DNA of 64,000 bases from Juglans regia (GCF_001411555.2 NC_049910.1:30413150-30477149), one strand, 5' to 3'. Counted from the first letter of the stretch, positions 1 through 11,228 are shown. Program-made: numbers and translations. The notes: generated from the letters alone by a model not told the origin.

Positions 1-1137
1 AATTATCTGCAGCGACAGGATCCATCCACTCACTATGCTCATTAGTGTGAGCAGCAGCATAGACATGAACGAGGGAAAAGTTTTCAGGATCATCACGTTT
101 CTAACAAAGCGACAATATTAGCAATTTTAAAAAGATAATGTTAGTACTTATCAGAAAGAATATCAGGAAAATAAATGAATTCTATAATTTTTTAATTACC
201 ATTTTTTCAGCAAGACGGTGGAATGACCTTGAACCGGCACGATGGTGGACAGTCAGAACGGATCTATTCTGTGCATTTGTAGAACTCAAGTGCTACAAAA
301 TATATTAAAAATGTTAATTGTAATATGTATACATATAATGTATAAAACGAATATGAATGTAAATAATTTAAAGATATAAATGTAAAATACCTGATAATCT
401 GGAGATGCGAAAAGATCACAACACTTTCTCCAATCATCTAACTTCATCTGCTGAAAAGGAGACTGCGCAGCCTCTTCCAACGTCTCAAACTTCTTGAAGT
501 GGTCATGACATCGTCCTTTGTGACGTCGGAATAGTGTAGCCATCAACTCATTCACGGTTCTCAAATCCTCGCTACGGCTAAAGTCGAGGTCGAATTCATC
601 CTAACAAGGGAATCAGGTAAAAAATATAATAGATTAATCTAAGTGAAAAAAATGTACTGAAAAGTAAACTCACCAGCACACGACTTCGAATGTGCTCCTT
701 AATCTCATTCGGAACATCTCGCCATGAGCGCACATAAAATGGAGCATAAGCTCGAACTACTGTGCCAATATAGGAGGAAAGCGCTGCTGCACTATCATCC
801 ACTCCTCCAGTGGAATTATCAGGAATTGTGACCTTCAGTTTACCGTGCCTTCTATTTTTTTCAAGAGAGATTCCACGTGTATAGCCACGACCGCGACGTG
901 CAGATGCATCAACTACATGATAATAATAGATATACTATAATTATAATTATATAGTTATTGAGAAAAAAATATTAACTATATATATAATTATTCCTTACTG
1001 GTAGGTGTCGACTGGCTGTTGTTCTCTTCTGTGTTAGCTTGATCTTCAGGAACGGATTCCTCGAGTGGGGAGTCCTCAATGGATTCAGGACTTGGACTTG
1101 GCGGAGGCACATTTCTTCGTTGTCGTTTTGGCGGCAT
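1..1137 (-). CDS. CACTA Transposase_24 (TNPA-like) protein, 3' part missing
   Basis: The gene starts at the ATG at 1137-1135, with a Lys/Arg- and Pro-rich beginning (MPPKRQRRNVPPPS). Five exons are visible: 1137-999, 912-674, 600-391, 292-200 and from 100 beyond the window edge. Each has a GT donor and AG acceptor and all join in frame without a stop. The middle part carries the Transposase_24 (plant Ptta/En/Spm, PF03004) pattern: FYVRSWRDVP, HIRSRVL, then the KGRCHDHFKKF and SPFQQMKLDDWRKCCDLF segments, and HRAGSRSF followed by the AAAHTNEHSEWMD block. In En/Spm the second product (TNPA) binds subterminal repeats, and a similar DNA-binding role is inferred here. The ATG lies only about 100 bp beyond the stop of the TNP2 gene, so the two may share a transcript by alternative splicing. 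Confidence 0.85.
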
Positions 1138-1238
1138 TCTTTAAAATAATTAATTATATCAAAGAAAATTAATTAGAAGAAATTATGAAAATTTAAGATA
1201 TTTTATAGTCACCTATATAAATAAAATATTTAGTACTT

Positions 1239-4200
1239 TTACTCTTCAGATGAATTTTCCATAGTTGTTTCAGAATCTCCATCAATAACATCTTCATCAT
1301 CATTATCCACCTCATGCCCGGATTCTGATTCGTATTCATCTTCTGACTCGTCTTCTTCATCTTCCTCCAAACTGACTTGAATTGAATGATCATTTAATAC
1401 AGACGGGTCGAGATGTACGGGTGGGACATCATCTCTACACAAGGGGAGCAACTCGAGTGCACCGAGGTCAACAAACAAGTTAATACCCTCTCCATCTTCC
1501 TGGTATGCCTCAACAATCGGATTGTCATCTTCATCTCCACTATTCTCGTAATCTGCACTCGTTCCTGCTTCATATATATTTCGAGGAACAAATTTTTGTA
1601 CAACTCGCCAAGTTATCTCCCCACTATCTTCATCAGCACTTTTCATTGGATCAATCAAGTAATAGACTTGGGTAGCTTGACAAGCCAATACGAATGGATC
1701 ATCTTCGTACCATTTAGATGCAGTATTGACACTCGTAAAGTGATTATCCCTATGTATCGAAACCCGACCACCGCCTAGATCCCACCAATCACATTTGAAG
1801 ACATATGTTACAGACCCACCCAGATATTTCAATCCGATAATATCACGTATGACACCATAATAGTCAATATCATCTGTTCCATGACTCCCCTCGACCAACA
1901 CACCACAGTTTTGAGTCTTTCTATTACGTTCACGGTCCAAAGTATGGAATCTATAACCTCGAACCGTGCATGCAGTATATCGAAGTGCTCTATTTGAGGG
2001 ACCACGGGCCAATGCATACAATTCAGAAGAAATTGATCCGGGATCACGAGCACGTTGTTCCAAAATCTAAAAATTGAAATAGTATATATTTATTATTTTA
2101 TTATCCAGAGTTAAAAATTTCACAATATAACATATATATAATTTTAGTTCATACACGTTCTTCAAACCATCCGGGAAATTCTTCCTCGTGTCTTGCCTCT
2201 ATATTTTCTACGCCTTCCGTTCTAAGTTTGTCCATGTGGTCACTGTTATAACATATTGCAAAAGAAGTATATTTTGAGCACAACAATTCTAATTAATTTA
2301 AAGAAAACTATAATTATTCAAATAAATTAAATGACATACCTAAGATAATCATCAATCTCTCGGCAGTTATTTAGCACATACCACCGAACCTTACCCAACT
2401 CTCCATCAATTAAATCGTAACCTGTTTGTGCACCCAAGGGTCGTACATTCTGGGAAAACACTGATAGCTCACGAGGAGGCGGAGTAGCAAGATCAGCATT
2501 TCGCTCTTGACGACTAAATCGTGTCTCAACACCACGAAGATATAGAGAGCAAAATGTTAACCATTCATCGTGTATATAAGCCTCTGCTATTGAACCCTCA
2601 GCTTTGGCTTTATTCCCAACAGTGCGCTTCAATCGACCCAAATATCTTTCAACTGGATACATCCAACGGAACTGCACCGGTCCACCCAGAAGTACCTCTC
2701 GCGGTAAATGTATTGCTAAATGGACCATGACATCAAAAAATGATGGTGGAAAGATCTGCTCGAATTTACATAGTATAGTAGCAATGTCTTCTTCCAATTT
2801 CGACAACACATCTCGATTTACTACCCGAGCGCACAAATCCTTGAAAAACATACATAGTTCAGATATGGCGACACGTACATTAGATGTCAGCTTCCCACGA
2901 ATTCCCACAGGTAATAACTTCTGCAAAAATACGTGACAATCATGACTTTTCAATCCATTGATTTTCCAATCATCAGGACTCACGCATCTACCAATATTTG
3001 AAGCATAACCATCTGGCAACTTCACACCTTGCAACCATTTACAGAAATCAATCCTCTCCTCCCTCGTCATCGTAAAACATGCATGCGGCATGACCACCCT
3101 GTTGCCTTCCACCCGCAAATGCAGATTATGTTTAATTCCCATTCTCTCAAGATCTTTCCTCGTCTTGATCGTGTCTTTCGTCTTTTTGTTAATACTCATC
3201 AATGTACCCAGTATATTATCACAAATATTCTTCTCTATGTGCATTACATCCAAACTATGTCGCAACTTGCATGACGACCAATACGGCAAATCAAAAAAAA
3301 TACTACGTTTTGTCCAATTCAATTCTGATACGGCTCGTTTTCTCTTGTTCTTTCCCCGACCTTTGCCAAAATTGTTCGCTCTAACATGTTGCAGTTGTTC
3401 CACTATCTCTTCTCCAGACAACTCTTTTGGTGCAATCCTATCCTCTACTCTCCCATCAAACTTGGCACATTCTCTTCTCCATGCATGATTTGCTGGTAAA
3501 TAACGTCGATGACACATGAAACACAACTTCTGAGAAAATTTTAGCCACTCACTAGCAGTTTCTTTATTACACGTCGGACACGCTAACTTCCCTTTCGTAC
3601 TCCAGCCGGAAAGATTCCCATACGCCGGAAAATCATTTATGGTCCACATTACCGCAGCATGCATCTGAAAAGATGTCGACTTAGATGCATCATAAGTTCT
3701 AACCCCTGTTTCCCATAACTCTTTCAGCTCTTCAATCAACGGCTGCATGAATACGTCAATATCATTCCCAGGTGATCTAGGGCCAGGGATGAGTAAAGTT
3801 AACAAAAAGTTTGGCGCCTTCATGCACCTCCATGGTGGAAGATTGTACGGAATCAATACAACGGGCCAAGTGCTATAACTTGTACTCATATTCCCAAAAG
3901 GGTTGAATCCATCGGTTGTGAGTCCCAGGCGCACGTTCCGAGCTTCTAACCCGAACTCTGGATACTGATTATCGAAAGACTGCCACGCAAGTGAATCAGC
4001 CGGATGCCTCATATACCCGTCATTCTTAACTCTTTTCTCCTCGTGCCACCTCATATCATGAGCTGTTTTCTTACACATATATAGTCTTTGCAACCTAGGT
4101 TTCAAGGGAAAATACCGCAACACCTTAACCGGCACGTTTTTCTTACCTTTCCACCTCGACTCTCCACATACAGGACATGCTTGTATCTCCTCGTTCTCCT

Positions 4201-4888
4201 TCCAAAACAATACACAATCATTCTTGCATGCACGTATGGAATTGTATTCAAATCCTAATCCCTTTCTCAACTGTTTCGCTTCATAAAAGTTCTTAGGCAA
4301 TGCAGACCCTTCGGGAAGCACCTCGTTAAATAAGTCCAATACCATGTTTATTGCTTTCGTCGACATCCCACACAATGATTTTATGTGAAGCAACCGCACA
4401 ATAAACGACATTTTGGAATGTTTTGTACAACCTGGGTAAAGCTCGCGCTTTGCATCTTCCCACAGTGAAGGAAAATTTTCACAATCAGTCCCTGATCCAC
4501 CACTTGAGGCATTGTCGTTAACCTCATCCATAAACATCCCAGCTCCAATGTCACCCAACATCTCCTCCATCTCATCATGCTCATAATCATCATCCATGTG
4601 CCATAAATAATTGTGATGATCGACCAATACATCTGCTGACCCTTCATACGGCTCACCATGCAGTACCCATCGCGTATACCCCAGATCCATACCGTTCACA
4701 AATATATGACGCTCTACTTCATCCAATCCTATCGCACACAAATTTTTACACCCTCGACATGGACACTTAATGTAACCACGACTATCAGCAGAGGCCCGTG
4801 CAAAATCAATGAAAGTTCTTACTCCACATGCATAGGGTACGTAATCCTTTCCAAGTCTATCGTCCAGACGCATCCAATTTTTGTCCAT
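1239..4888 (-). CDS. TNP2 transposase with DUF4218 and DUF4216, intact
   Basis: This is the catalytic transposase of a CACTA element, which cuts and rejoins element ends in the nucleus. Three coding exons join in frame: 4888-2340, 2242-2155 and 2066-1239, giving roughly 1,160 residues. The ATG at 4888 (MDKNWM) is preferred over one at 4900 because a splice acceptor lies at 4892-4891, between them. Domains in order are a transposase-associated N-terminus with a Cys/His cluster (CPCRGCKNLC), TNP2 (LGLTTDGFNPFGNM, LDVMHIEKNICDN), DUF4218 (VRWYVLNNCREIDDYLR, continuing in the small exon with EEFPGWFEER) and DUF4216 (DYYGVIRDIIGLKYLGG, FKCDWWD, KWYEDDPFVLACQATQVYYL). An acidic tail (EEDEEDESEDEYE) ends the protein. 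No frameshift or premature stop is visible, which is unusual in this window. Activity is not shown by sequence alone. Confidence 0.92.
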
Positions 4889-5441
4889 TTCTAAAAACAT
4901 CCAGATATTAATAACACGTACATTGAAAATTCACATGCATGTCTTGCCTCCAATTCTCATTACTTTTTTGATAAGGTAGTTGGTCCTATCCCATTCGAGA
5001 TTATATTCTCCATATTACACAAATCTCGTCACTCTACTAATTTCCACGTTAGTAGAAATTCCGGCAGCACCTCCCCATAATTCTCCAAGTATACATGTTC
5101 AAATATCGGGATTGTGACCCTACGAACAGTATACCCGAAGAACAATAGAAGAAGATACCGAAACTTCATATTAAACGTGGAAAGTAGTGAGTAACAAAAA
5201 TGTGTAATACAGATAATATAATCTCAAACTGTCCACACTGGACAATTCAGGAATCAGTGGACACATAAATGTACACTGATTCCCAAACGGGTCTAAGGGT
5301 ATTTATGCAATGTCACACGCATCTAGCAAAAAATCATACAACAATATCTCCATGTTGTTTAAATTAACAATGTCACCTTCAAGTAGTGTTATATTGTTAA
5401 ACTAAAGAGGGATGGAAGATTATGTGACCCTACGTTTCGTG

Positions 5442-5621
5442 TCTTGTACACAACGAGGGAGAATAATCTTGAAGAAATGTTTAAATTTTAGTCTAATTAC
5501 TTAACCGTCACAAACTGTCCGACCTTGACAACTCTCAAGGCCGAAGAGACTATGACAGTCAAGCAATTAAATTGAAATTTCAACATTTCTTCAAGATTAT
5601 ATTCCCTCGTTGTGTACAAGA
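5442..5621. repeat. 180-bp foldback (long inverted repeat)
   Basis: The arm starting tcttgtacacaacgaggga at 5442 returns in reverse complement at about 5603-5621. The match runs almost perfectly for roughly 50 bp (…cttgaagaaatgtt…) and then less perfectly to the centre at ccttga/tcaagg near 5523-5540. There is practically no loop. It lies inside the TNP2 5' intron, so it would be transcribed as a hairpin. Confidence 0.85.
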
Positions 5622-5651
5622 TCATTATTCTTAAAGTATAATTTTAATTGT

Positions 5652-5887
5652 TATACTTAATTTCAAAGGTTATACAATAATTTTAATTATTATAATTCTT
5701 AAAGAGTTACTTTTATGCTTGTTATTACTTATATATTAATTATTATTATAAATATTTAATTATCATACTTAAATTTCAATGGTTATACAATAATTTTAAT
5801 TATTATAATTCTTAAAGAGTTACTTTTATGCTTGTTATTACTTATATATTAATTATTATTATAAATATTTAATTATCATACTTAAAT
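5652..5887. repeat. Tandem duplication, 113-bp period
   Basis: Two near-identical AT-rich copies (about 5652-5764 and 5765-5887) share cttaaagagttacttttatg and flanking bases, offset by 113 bp. They lie in the TNP2 5' intron. No coding content is seen. Confidence 0.85.
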
Positions 5888-6360
5888 ACTATTATCACAA
5901 TATATCAAATCCATATCACAACATATAAAAGTGATAACTCACAATATATTCACAAAATAACATGCCACATGTATTAACATATTTCTAAACTTGAGTAAGC
6001 AATAAACATGTATTAACAAAGCCTAATGACAATATATTTTTAATAATAAACACAATATTTCAAATTTATATCACAACATATTTAGAATAACTCACAAACT
6101 ATTTACAAACTATACAAACAATAATCACAATATGATAAAGAGTAAGCATCAAATCACAACAACATATTGATAAAGTTTAGAAATATACCTAGCACTCACA
6201 ATATCCTCTTACAAATCAAAATCTTCAAACTTCCCAAAACAAGCAATCCTTCAAAAAAATACAACACAAACTTATTAGAAATATTCTATAACAAAAACAC
6301 ATTCTATAAATATCATAAAATTTAAATAAAGACAAGAAATAAAAATATTATCTTACCAAA

Positions 6361-6490
6361 ACTCAACTCTCTCTCACTCTCTAACTCAACTCTCTCTCAC
6401 TCTAACTCTCTCTCTCTCTCTCTAACTCTCTCTCTCTCTCTAACTCTCTCTCTCTCTCGTTGAAATCTCTCTCTCTCTCTCTCTCTTTCT
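6361..6490. repeat. (CT)n microsatellite in presumed 5' exon
   Basis: Runs of ctctctct are interrupted by ctaactctct units. Read on the minus strand this is a GA-rich leader ending at the donor GTAAGA (6356), so it probably forms most of the TNP2 5' untranslated exon. The length is likely to vary between copies. Confidence 0.8.
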
Positions 6491-6500
6491 CTTTCTGTTG

Positions 6501-6543
6501 CGCGCACGGGAGAAAAGAAATAATGGGCATCCTCCCGTGCGCG
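6501..6543. repeat. 12-bp perfect inverted repeat near TNP2 start region
   Basis: cgcgcacgggag at 6501-6512 is repeated as ctcccgtgcgcg at 6532-6543, separated by 19 bp. It is a GC-rich hairpin in an otherwise AT-rich region, at the presumed TNP2 transcription start. It could be a protein-binding palindrome or an RNA hairpin in the leader. Confidence 0.75.
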
Positions 6544-6574
6544 TACTGATTAAGTTCTAAAATTATTAGTTTAA

Positions 6575-7014
6575 ACGTTCGAACGTTAACTTTAAACGTC
6601 CGAACGTTAATTCTAAAATTATTCCCGCCCAGAACGTTCGGACGTTTAAAATACACGTTCGAACGTACCCTTCTTATGATATAACATGAAATCTAGCGGG
6701 AAAGTTCCCGCACTTTCCTCATATATGTTCGAATGTATCACAATTTCTCGTTCGAACGTTTGTAGATTTATAGATAAACGTTCGAACATACTACTTAAAC
6801 GTCCGAACGTACATTTCATGAAAGTGTTACCATATTTGAGCGGGAAATCTCCCGCACTAATTTGACTAACGTTCGAACGTTGACGGATTTGATGTTCGAA
6901 CGTATAGTATAAACGTCCTTACGTCTAAATAATCACACAGATATTAAACATCGAGCGGGAAAATTCCCGCCTCTTAGTTTAACGTTCGAACGTTAACTTC
7001 AAACGTTCGAACGT
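6575..7014. promoter_or_regulatory. Palindrome cluster A (ACGTTCGAACGT), upstream of TNP2
   Basis: About 13 copies of ACGTTCGAACGT or one- to three-mismatch forms (such as acgtccgaacgt) occur in 440 bp, with exact copies starting at 6575, 6655, about 6870, 6982 and 7003. The motif is its own reverse complement. The cluster sits immediately upstream, in minus orientation, of the presumed TNP2 5' exon. CACTA elements are known to carry repeated short motifs bound by their TNPA-like protein, and this is the inferred role. Confidence 0.75.
6622..6970. promoter_or_regulatory. GCGGGAA..TTCCCGC palindromes resembling E2F sites
   Basis: Three 16-bp palindrome-like elements, at 6696-6711, 6840-6855 and 6955-6970, have the form gcgggaaannttcccgc or close to it. 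A half site (ttcccgc) lies at 6622-6628. Each of the three contains GCGGGAAA, the reverse complement of the E2F consensus TTTCCCGC. They alternate with the ACGTTCGAACGT palindromes upstream of the TNP2 gene. A role in cell-cycle control of transposase expression is inference only. Confidence 0.55.
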
Positions 7015-7836
7015 AATATTCCTACTATACTTAACTTATAATATAATATATATACTACATTGTATAGTATTTTGTGCATAATATAATTTATATATTATGC
7101 ACAAAATATGTGTTTTTCTAAATTACTTATATTTATACTAGTTAAATAATATATTTATACTATAATATTAAGACTAAATTTACTAATAATAGTTTAGTAT
7201 ATGACTATATGTAAATATCATACTACTAAAAATTTACAATATTACTACCATGTTGTTCTAAATTACTAATGTATAAATATAATAGCATGTAATACTAATG
7301 TATATATAATATACTATAAACACTAAGATGCATAATAACATCAACATGTAATATTGTAATACATATACTAATGGATAAACACTAATCTATAAATTTATAA
7401 TAACATATAATACTAATGTATAATAACTAAAGTATTATTCATATCAATTTTATATAACAATATCTTGTATTAATTATATTTTTTGACCTAATAAATTCTC
7501 AACATATTCATTTTGATAAATATATTAGTAATTCTAATATACATTAGTATAATAATTAGATTTATGGCCTAATACTAATACTATTAGTAAACCACTTTAA
7601 GCCTATATATAAATTACTATATAAAGCACTATAGTATTAATTACTAATACTATATTACTATGTGATACTATTAACTATAGTGATATATTAGTATTAGACA
7701 TTAGTATACTAATACTATCAGTGATATAGCTAGTGTAATATAATAATATTTATACTAATACTATTATATAGTTATACTAAATTAAAATCACTATAGCAAA
7801 TATTAATATATAGTTATGCTAATCGCTATAACTAAT

Positions 7837-8690
7837 ACTAATACTAATATAGACTACAGTTATAACTTATAGTATTATAACTTATACTAATATATTATAT
7901 AGTTATACTAAATCACTATAACTAATACTAATATAGTTATACTAATCACTATAATAGTGATATAGTATTAATATCACTATTAGTATAATACTATAATATA
8001 TAGTATTAATAATAACTAATACTAATATAATTATTAGTATAACTAATATTTATATAATATATATATCAAGTATAAGAGATTAGAGATTTAATATATATAT
8101 ATATCAAGTATATTAGTTTATTATTAATATTTCGGTGCTTTTTTTTTAATATTCATATATAATAATATATATCATATATTTTTTTTTATAAATTTTCATA
8201 TATATATAATATATAAAATAGATTTATATTAGTTAGTATACTACTATACAATACGGCGTCGTACTAATACTAATATAGACTACAGTTATAACTTATAGTA
8301 TTATAACTTATACTAATATATTATATAGTTATACTAAATCACTATAACTAATACTAATATAGTTATACTAATCACTATAATAGTGATATAGTATTAATAT
8401 CACTATTAGTATAATACTATAATATATAGTATTAATAATAACTAATACTAATATAATTATTAGTATAACTAATATTTATATAATATATATATCAAGTATA
8501 AGAGATTAGAGATTTAATATATATATATATATCAAGTATATTAGTTTATTATTAATATTTCGGTGCTTTTTTTTTAATATTCATATATAATAATATATAT
8601 CATATATTTTTTTTTATAAATTTTCATATATATATAATATATAAAATAGATTTATATTAGTTAGTATACTACTATACAATACGGCGTCGT
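7837..8690. repeat. Tandem duplication, about 426-bp period
   Basis: Copy 1 (7837-8262) and copy 2 (8263-8690) both begin actaatactaatatagac and end acggcgtcgt. Apart from a 2-bp TA-run length difference they appear identical, so the duplication is recent, or is an assembly artefact in low-complexity sequence. Confidence 0.9.
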
Positions 8691-8903
8691 TTCTATTGCA
8701 ATAGGACTTTCTTTTTAATTTTTGAATGCATGTTATTATGTTACTTGTTTTATTTAGTTGTATTTCTTGTTATAATCAAAAGTTTAATTAATTTAGATTG
8801 TAATGTTGAGAAAATTGAAATTTAAAAGCTCACAAATTTTTTTTAAAAAAAAAAGTGGGTCAAATATGAAGTTAAAAAAGATAAAAAAAAATAATAAAAA
8901 AAT

Positions 8904-8944
8904 CCGACTCCGCTCCGACAAGTCGGAGTCGGAGTCGGAGCGGA
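8904..8944. repeat. TCCGACTC/GAGTCGGA inverted repeat
   Basis: aatccgactccgctccgac is followed closely by gtcggagtcggagtcggag and cggatt, forming an imperfect foldback. Similar gagtcggag strings occur near 24320-24375 beside the broken hAT element, so this may be a remnant of a related non-autonomous element. Confidence 0.6.
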
Positions 8945-9076
8945 TTTTATATATTGCTAAACTTTATAAATATAAGAAGCACTCACAAAAAAACCAATAA
9001 TCTAATTGTCAATAATATTATATAACATCCTAATATATAACTTAAACATTTATAATATAATATATTATATTGACAA

Positions 9077-9125
9077 ACGTTCGAACGTAATAATAAGTAC
9101 GTTCGAACGTTCTATGTATATAAGG
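9077..9125 (+). promoter_or_regulatory. Promoter: two palindromes plus TATA box
   Basis: Exact ACGTTCGAACGT palindromes at 9077-9088 and 9099-9110 precede a TATATAAGG box at 9117-9125. Transcription would start near 9150 and enter a GC-rich leader exon ending at the AAAAG/GTAGGC donor (9239/9240). This fits the plus-strand gene whose coding exon starts at 10044. Confidence 0.6.
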
Positions 9126-9509
9126 CCAAAACCGAACGTCGAAACGCATTTCCCTGCCCGTATCCATCGTCTTCTCCGTTATTTGCCGCCACGCCGCCGT
9201 CACCGCCGCCGTCAACTCCGCCACAACCGTCACTAAAAGGTAGGCATTCATCTTTTATGCAAATAACATGTATTTTATTGAGATTTAGATTGACATTTGG
9301 ATTGAGTTTGGTTTAAAACCGGATAAATATTACCGGATTTTCAACTTCATTTTCCGGCCACCACGACCAGTCATTGGCCGAATAGTCACCGTAGAAATGT
9401 TTCTTGAAGTGTATACTTCATTTACATGGTGACATTTCGGCATTTAGACCCTTGTAGAGAAATTTTCGAGATTTCAATAATGGCTGAGTCGACTCAGCCA
9501 TTCTGCGTC

Positions 9510-9968
9510 GAAACGTTCGAACGTTTCACCAAGACATTCGAACGTACGACGTTTAAATTACCGAGCCGTTACGGCTTCCACGTTCGAACGTTAATCGTCT
9601 TACATTCGGACGTGAATATTATTAAACGACATACGTTCGAACGTTAATATTTACTTTCGCACGTAAATCACATACGGTCGGACGTTTAATTATAACATCC
9701 GAACGTAGTGATTTTCTACATTATTCATGCTTCGACGTTCGGACGTTCATATTTACGTTCACACGTAAAACAAATACGTTCGAACTTAAATTCGAACGTA
9801 TTTGTTTACTGCTTATGTTCGAACGTACATCTGTACATTCGAACGTATTTGTTTTACGTTTGAACGTAAATTTATTTACATTATTTTACGTGCGAACGTA
9901 TAAGTTAACGTCCGAACGTTTTTATCTTTAACGTTCGAACGTTAAAGATAGAACGTTCGAACGTTAAT
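9510..9968. promoter_or_regulatory. Palindrome cluster C, in intron of the plus-strand gene
   Basis: About 18 exact or near copies of ACGTTCGAACGT lie in 460 bp, inside the inferred intron 9240-10040 and just before its acceptor. The last two, ending near 9966, are exact and 19 bp apart. Spacing is irregular, and many copies keep only one half (gaacgta). Confidence 0.75.
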
Positions 9969-10043
9969 CCAGAGCATCTTAAAATTAATACAAAAAAATG
10001 CATTATTCTAAATAATTTTTTTTTCCTTTTCTATTTTCAGGAT

Positions 10044-11228
10044 ATGGCTCTTCCACTGCATACACGAAAACGAGGGAGGGAAGGAGCCACGTCGGACACT
10101 GCCCGTATCGGAGCTCGTACTGTTATGGTAGAGAGAGAGGTCTTAATTAATGAGTTCGACGAACTCTGTTGGCAGCAGACGAACCTAAGAGATGTTTTCC
10201 TCAGTAGAGGCTGGGGAAATATCTGCACATTGAGGGGGAAGGTATACCCCTCAATGGTTCAAGAATTCTATATGGGGATGTGTGACATGCCTCCGGATGC
10301 ATCCTCTCACACCGTGACTGTACGCGGTGTTTCCATTGAGGTATCGGCAGATGTCATCGGCGAGCACATCGGGATTCATCGAGGTGCTCAGACATTTACA
10401 CACTCAACACCCCGTGAGGATGTAGGCACTTCTGCATCATCTACTGGCCGGGGATGTGAGCCAGCATCAGCCGATGATGCAGGCCAGTCAGAGGCTGAGG
10501 ATACTGGCGTCGAGGCTCGGGATGATGACCGAGACGAAGATTTCTACATCCTCACCGGGAGGGATCGCATGCAGATCGAGCGGAAGAACGCCTTCAACCA
10601 GAACCATCTGCTGCATTTCTTCCGCATGTTGCACCTTATTGTTGCAACAAATGTCGATCCTGTGGCTCATAAAACCACATTTAGTCGGCTTCGGGCACAA
10701 TTTTTGATACGAGTGGCACGTGGAGATCCTATAGATTTGCCACTGCACATTTTTGAGAGGATCCGTTACGAGGCGAGCATCGTCTCCACGGATAATCTCC
10801 CATATGGTGTCCTCATCAGCCGACTATTACTTGCACGGGGAGTGCCGACCCAGCCAGAGGAGCGGGTCAAAGATCAGATGAGCCCCCTCGACATGACCAC
10901 GCATCGGCGTAGCATTGGACAGGCGAGGGGACGTCAGCCACCCCCTGTAGAGGATCTAGTTCCTCCGACGCAGCCTGAGCCAGGTCATGTCGGGAGTAGT
11001 AGTCAGCATACGCCGAGTACATCTGCAGGAGATGTGCGGCCTGCTTGGGTTGATGCGGTCATCTCACAGCTGACTGCGCATATTGATCATAAGATCGATC
11101 GATCGCTCGAGGCTATATCGGCGTCTGTTGCCGAACTCACCCATCGTGTAACTATCCTCAACGACAAGGTTGATACCTTGACTGAGGAAGTACGGAGTTC
11201 GACTTTTGCGGATAACGTTATCATCTGA
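10044..11228 (+). CDS. Putative plant transposon protein (PF20167-like), 394 aa
   Basis: The protein is 394 residues, with its ATG four bases after a splice acceptor (tattttcag, ending 10040). An untranslated exon ends at 9239. Residues about 35-115 show the pattern of the putative plant transposon domain: LRDVFLSRGWGNICTLRG, VYPSMVQEFYMGMC, VRGVSIEVSADVIGEHIG. The later NHLLHFFRMLHLIVATNVDP and LPYGVLISRLLLARGV blocks belong to the same family. A low-complexity insertion of about 50 residues divides the halves. The C-terminus (about 335-390) has the heptad spacing of a short coiled coil. The family is common in plant retroelements and transposons, and its function is unknown. Here it is transcribed divergently from the CACTA transposases and flanked by the same palindromes as the TNP2 promoter. 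Confidence 0.8.
   Translation: MALPLHTRKRGREGATSDTARIGARTVMVEREVLINEFDELCWQQTNLRDVFLSRGWGNICTLRGKVYPSMVQEFYMGMCDMPPDASSHTVTVRGVSIEVSADVIGEHIGIHRGAQTFTHSTPREDVGTSASSTGRGCEPASADDAGQSEAEDTGVEARDDDRDEDFYILTGRDRMQIERKNAFNQNHLLHFFRMLHLIVATNVDPVAHKTTFSRLRAQFLIRVARGDPIDLPLHIFERIRYEASIVSTDNLPYGVLISRLLLARGVPTQPEERVKDQMSPLDMTTHRRSIGQARGRQPPPVEDLVPPTQPEPGHVGSSSQHTPSTSAGDVRPAWVDAVISQLTAHIDHKIDRSLEAISASVAELTHRVTILNDKVDTLTEEVRSSTFADNVII

Larger units (their letters stand above)
4891..6356 (-). other. Large 5' intron of the TNP2 gene
   Basis: The acceptor is just upstream of the MDKNWM start and a GTAAGA donor lies at 6356-6351, directly after a GA-rich stretch that would be the 5' untranslated exon (about 6357-6500). 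The intron is AT-rich and holds a 180-bp foldback and a 113-bp tandem duplication, annotated separately. No other coding sequence is seen in it. The assignment rests on splice-site sequences only. Confidence 0.6.
7015..9060. other. AT-rich spacer between divergent units
   Basis: This is very AT-rich sequence dominated by actaatac and tatata strings, with a 426-bp tandem duplication (7837-8690) and a CTCCGACT hairpin (8904-8944). No coding region or terminal repeat was recognised. It separates the minus-strand transposase genes from the plus-strand gene. Confidence 0.6.

Noticed and set aside
1413..1778. Plus-strand 121-codon frame opposite the DUF4216 exon
   Set aside because: Antisense shadow of a well-supported coding exon.
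6575..9968. Regularly repeated palindromes as a CRISPR array
   Set aside because: The spacing is irregular, the repeats are short palindromes, and the sequence is clearly plant nuclear.
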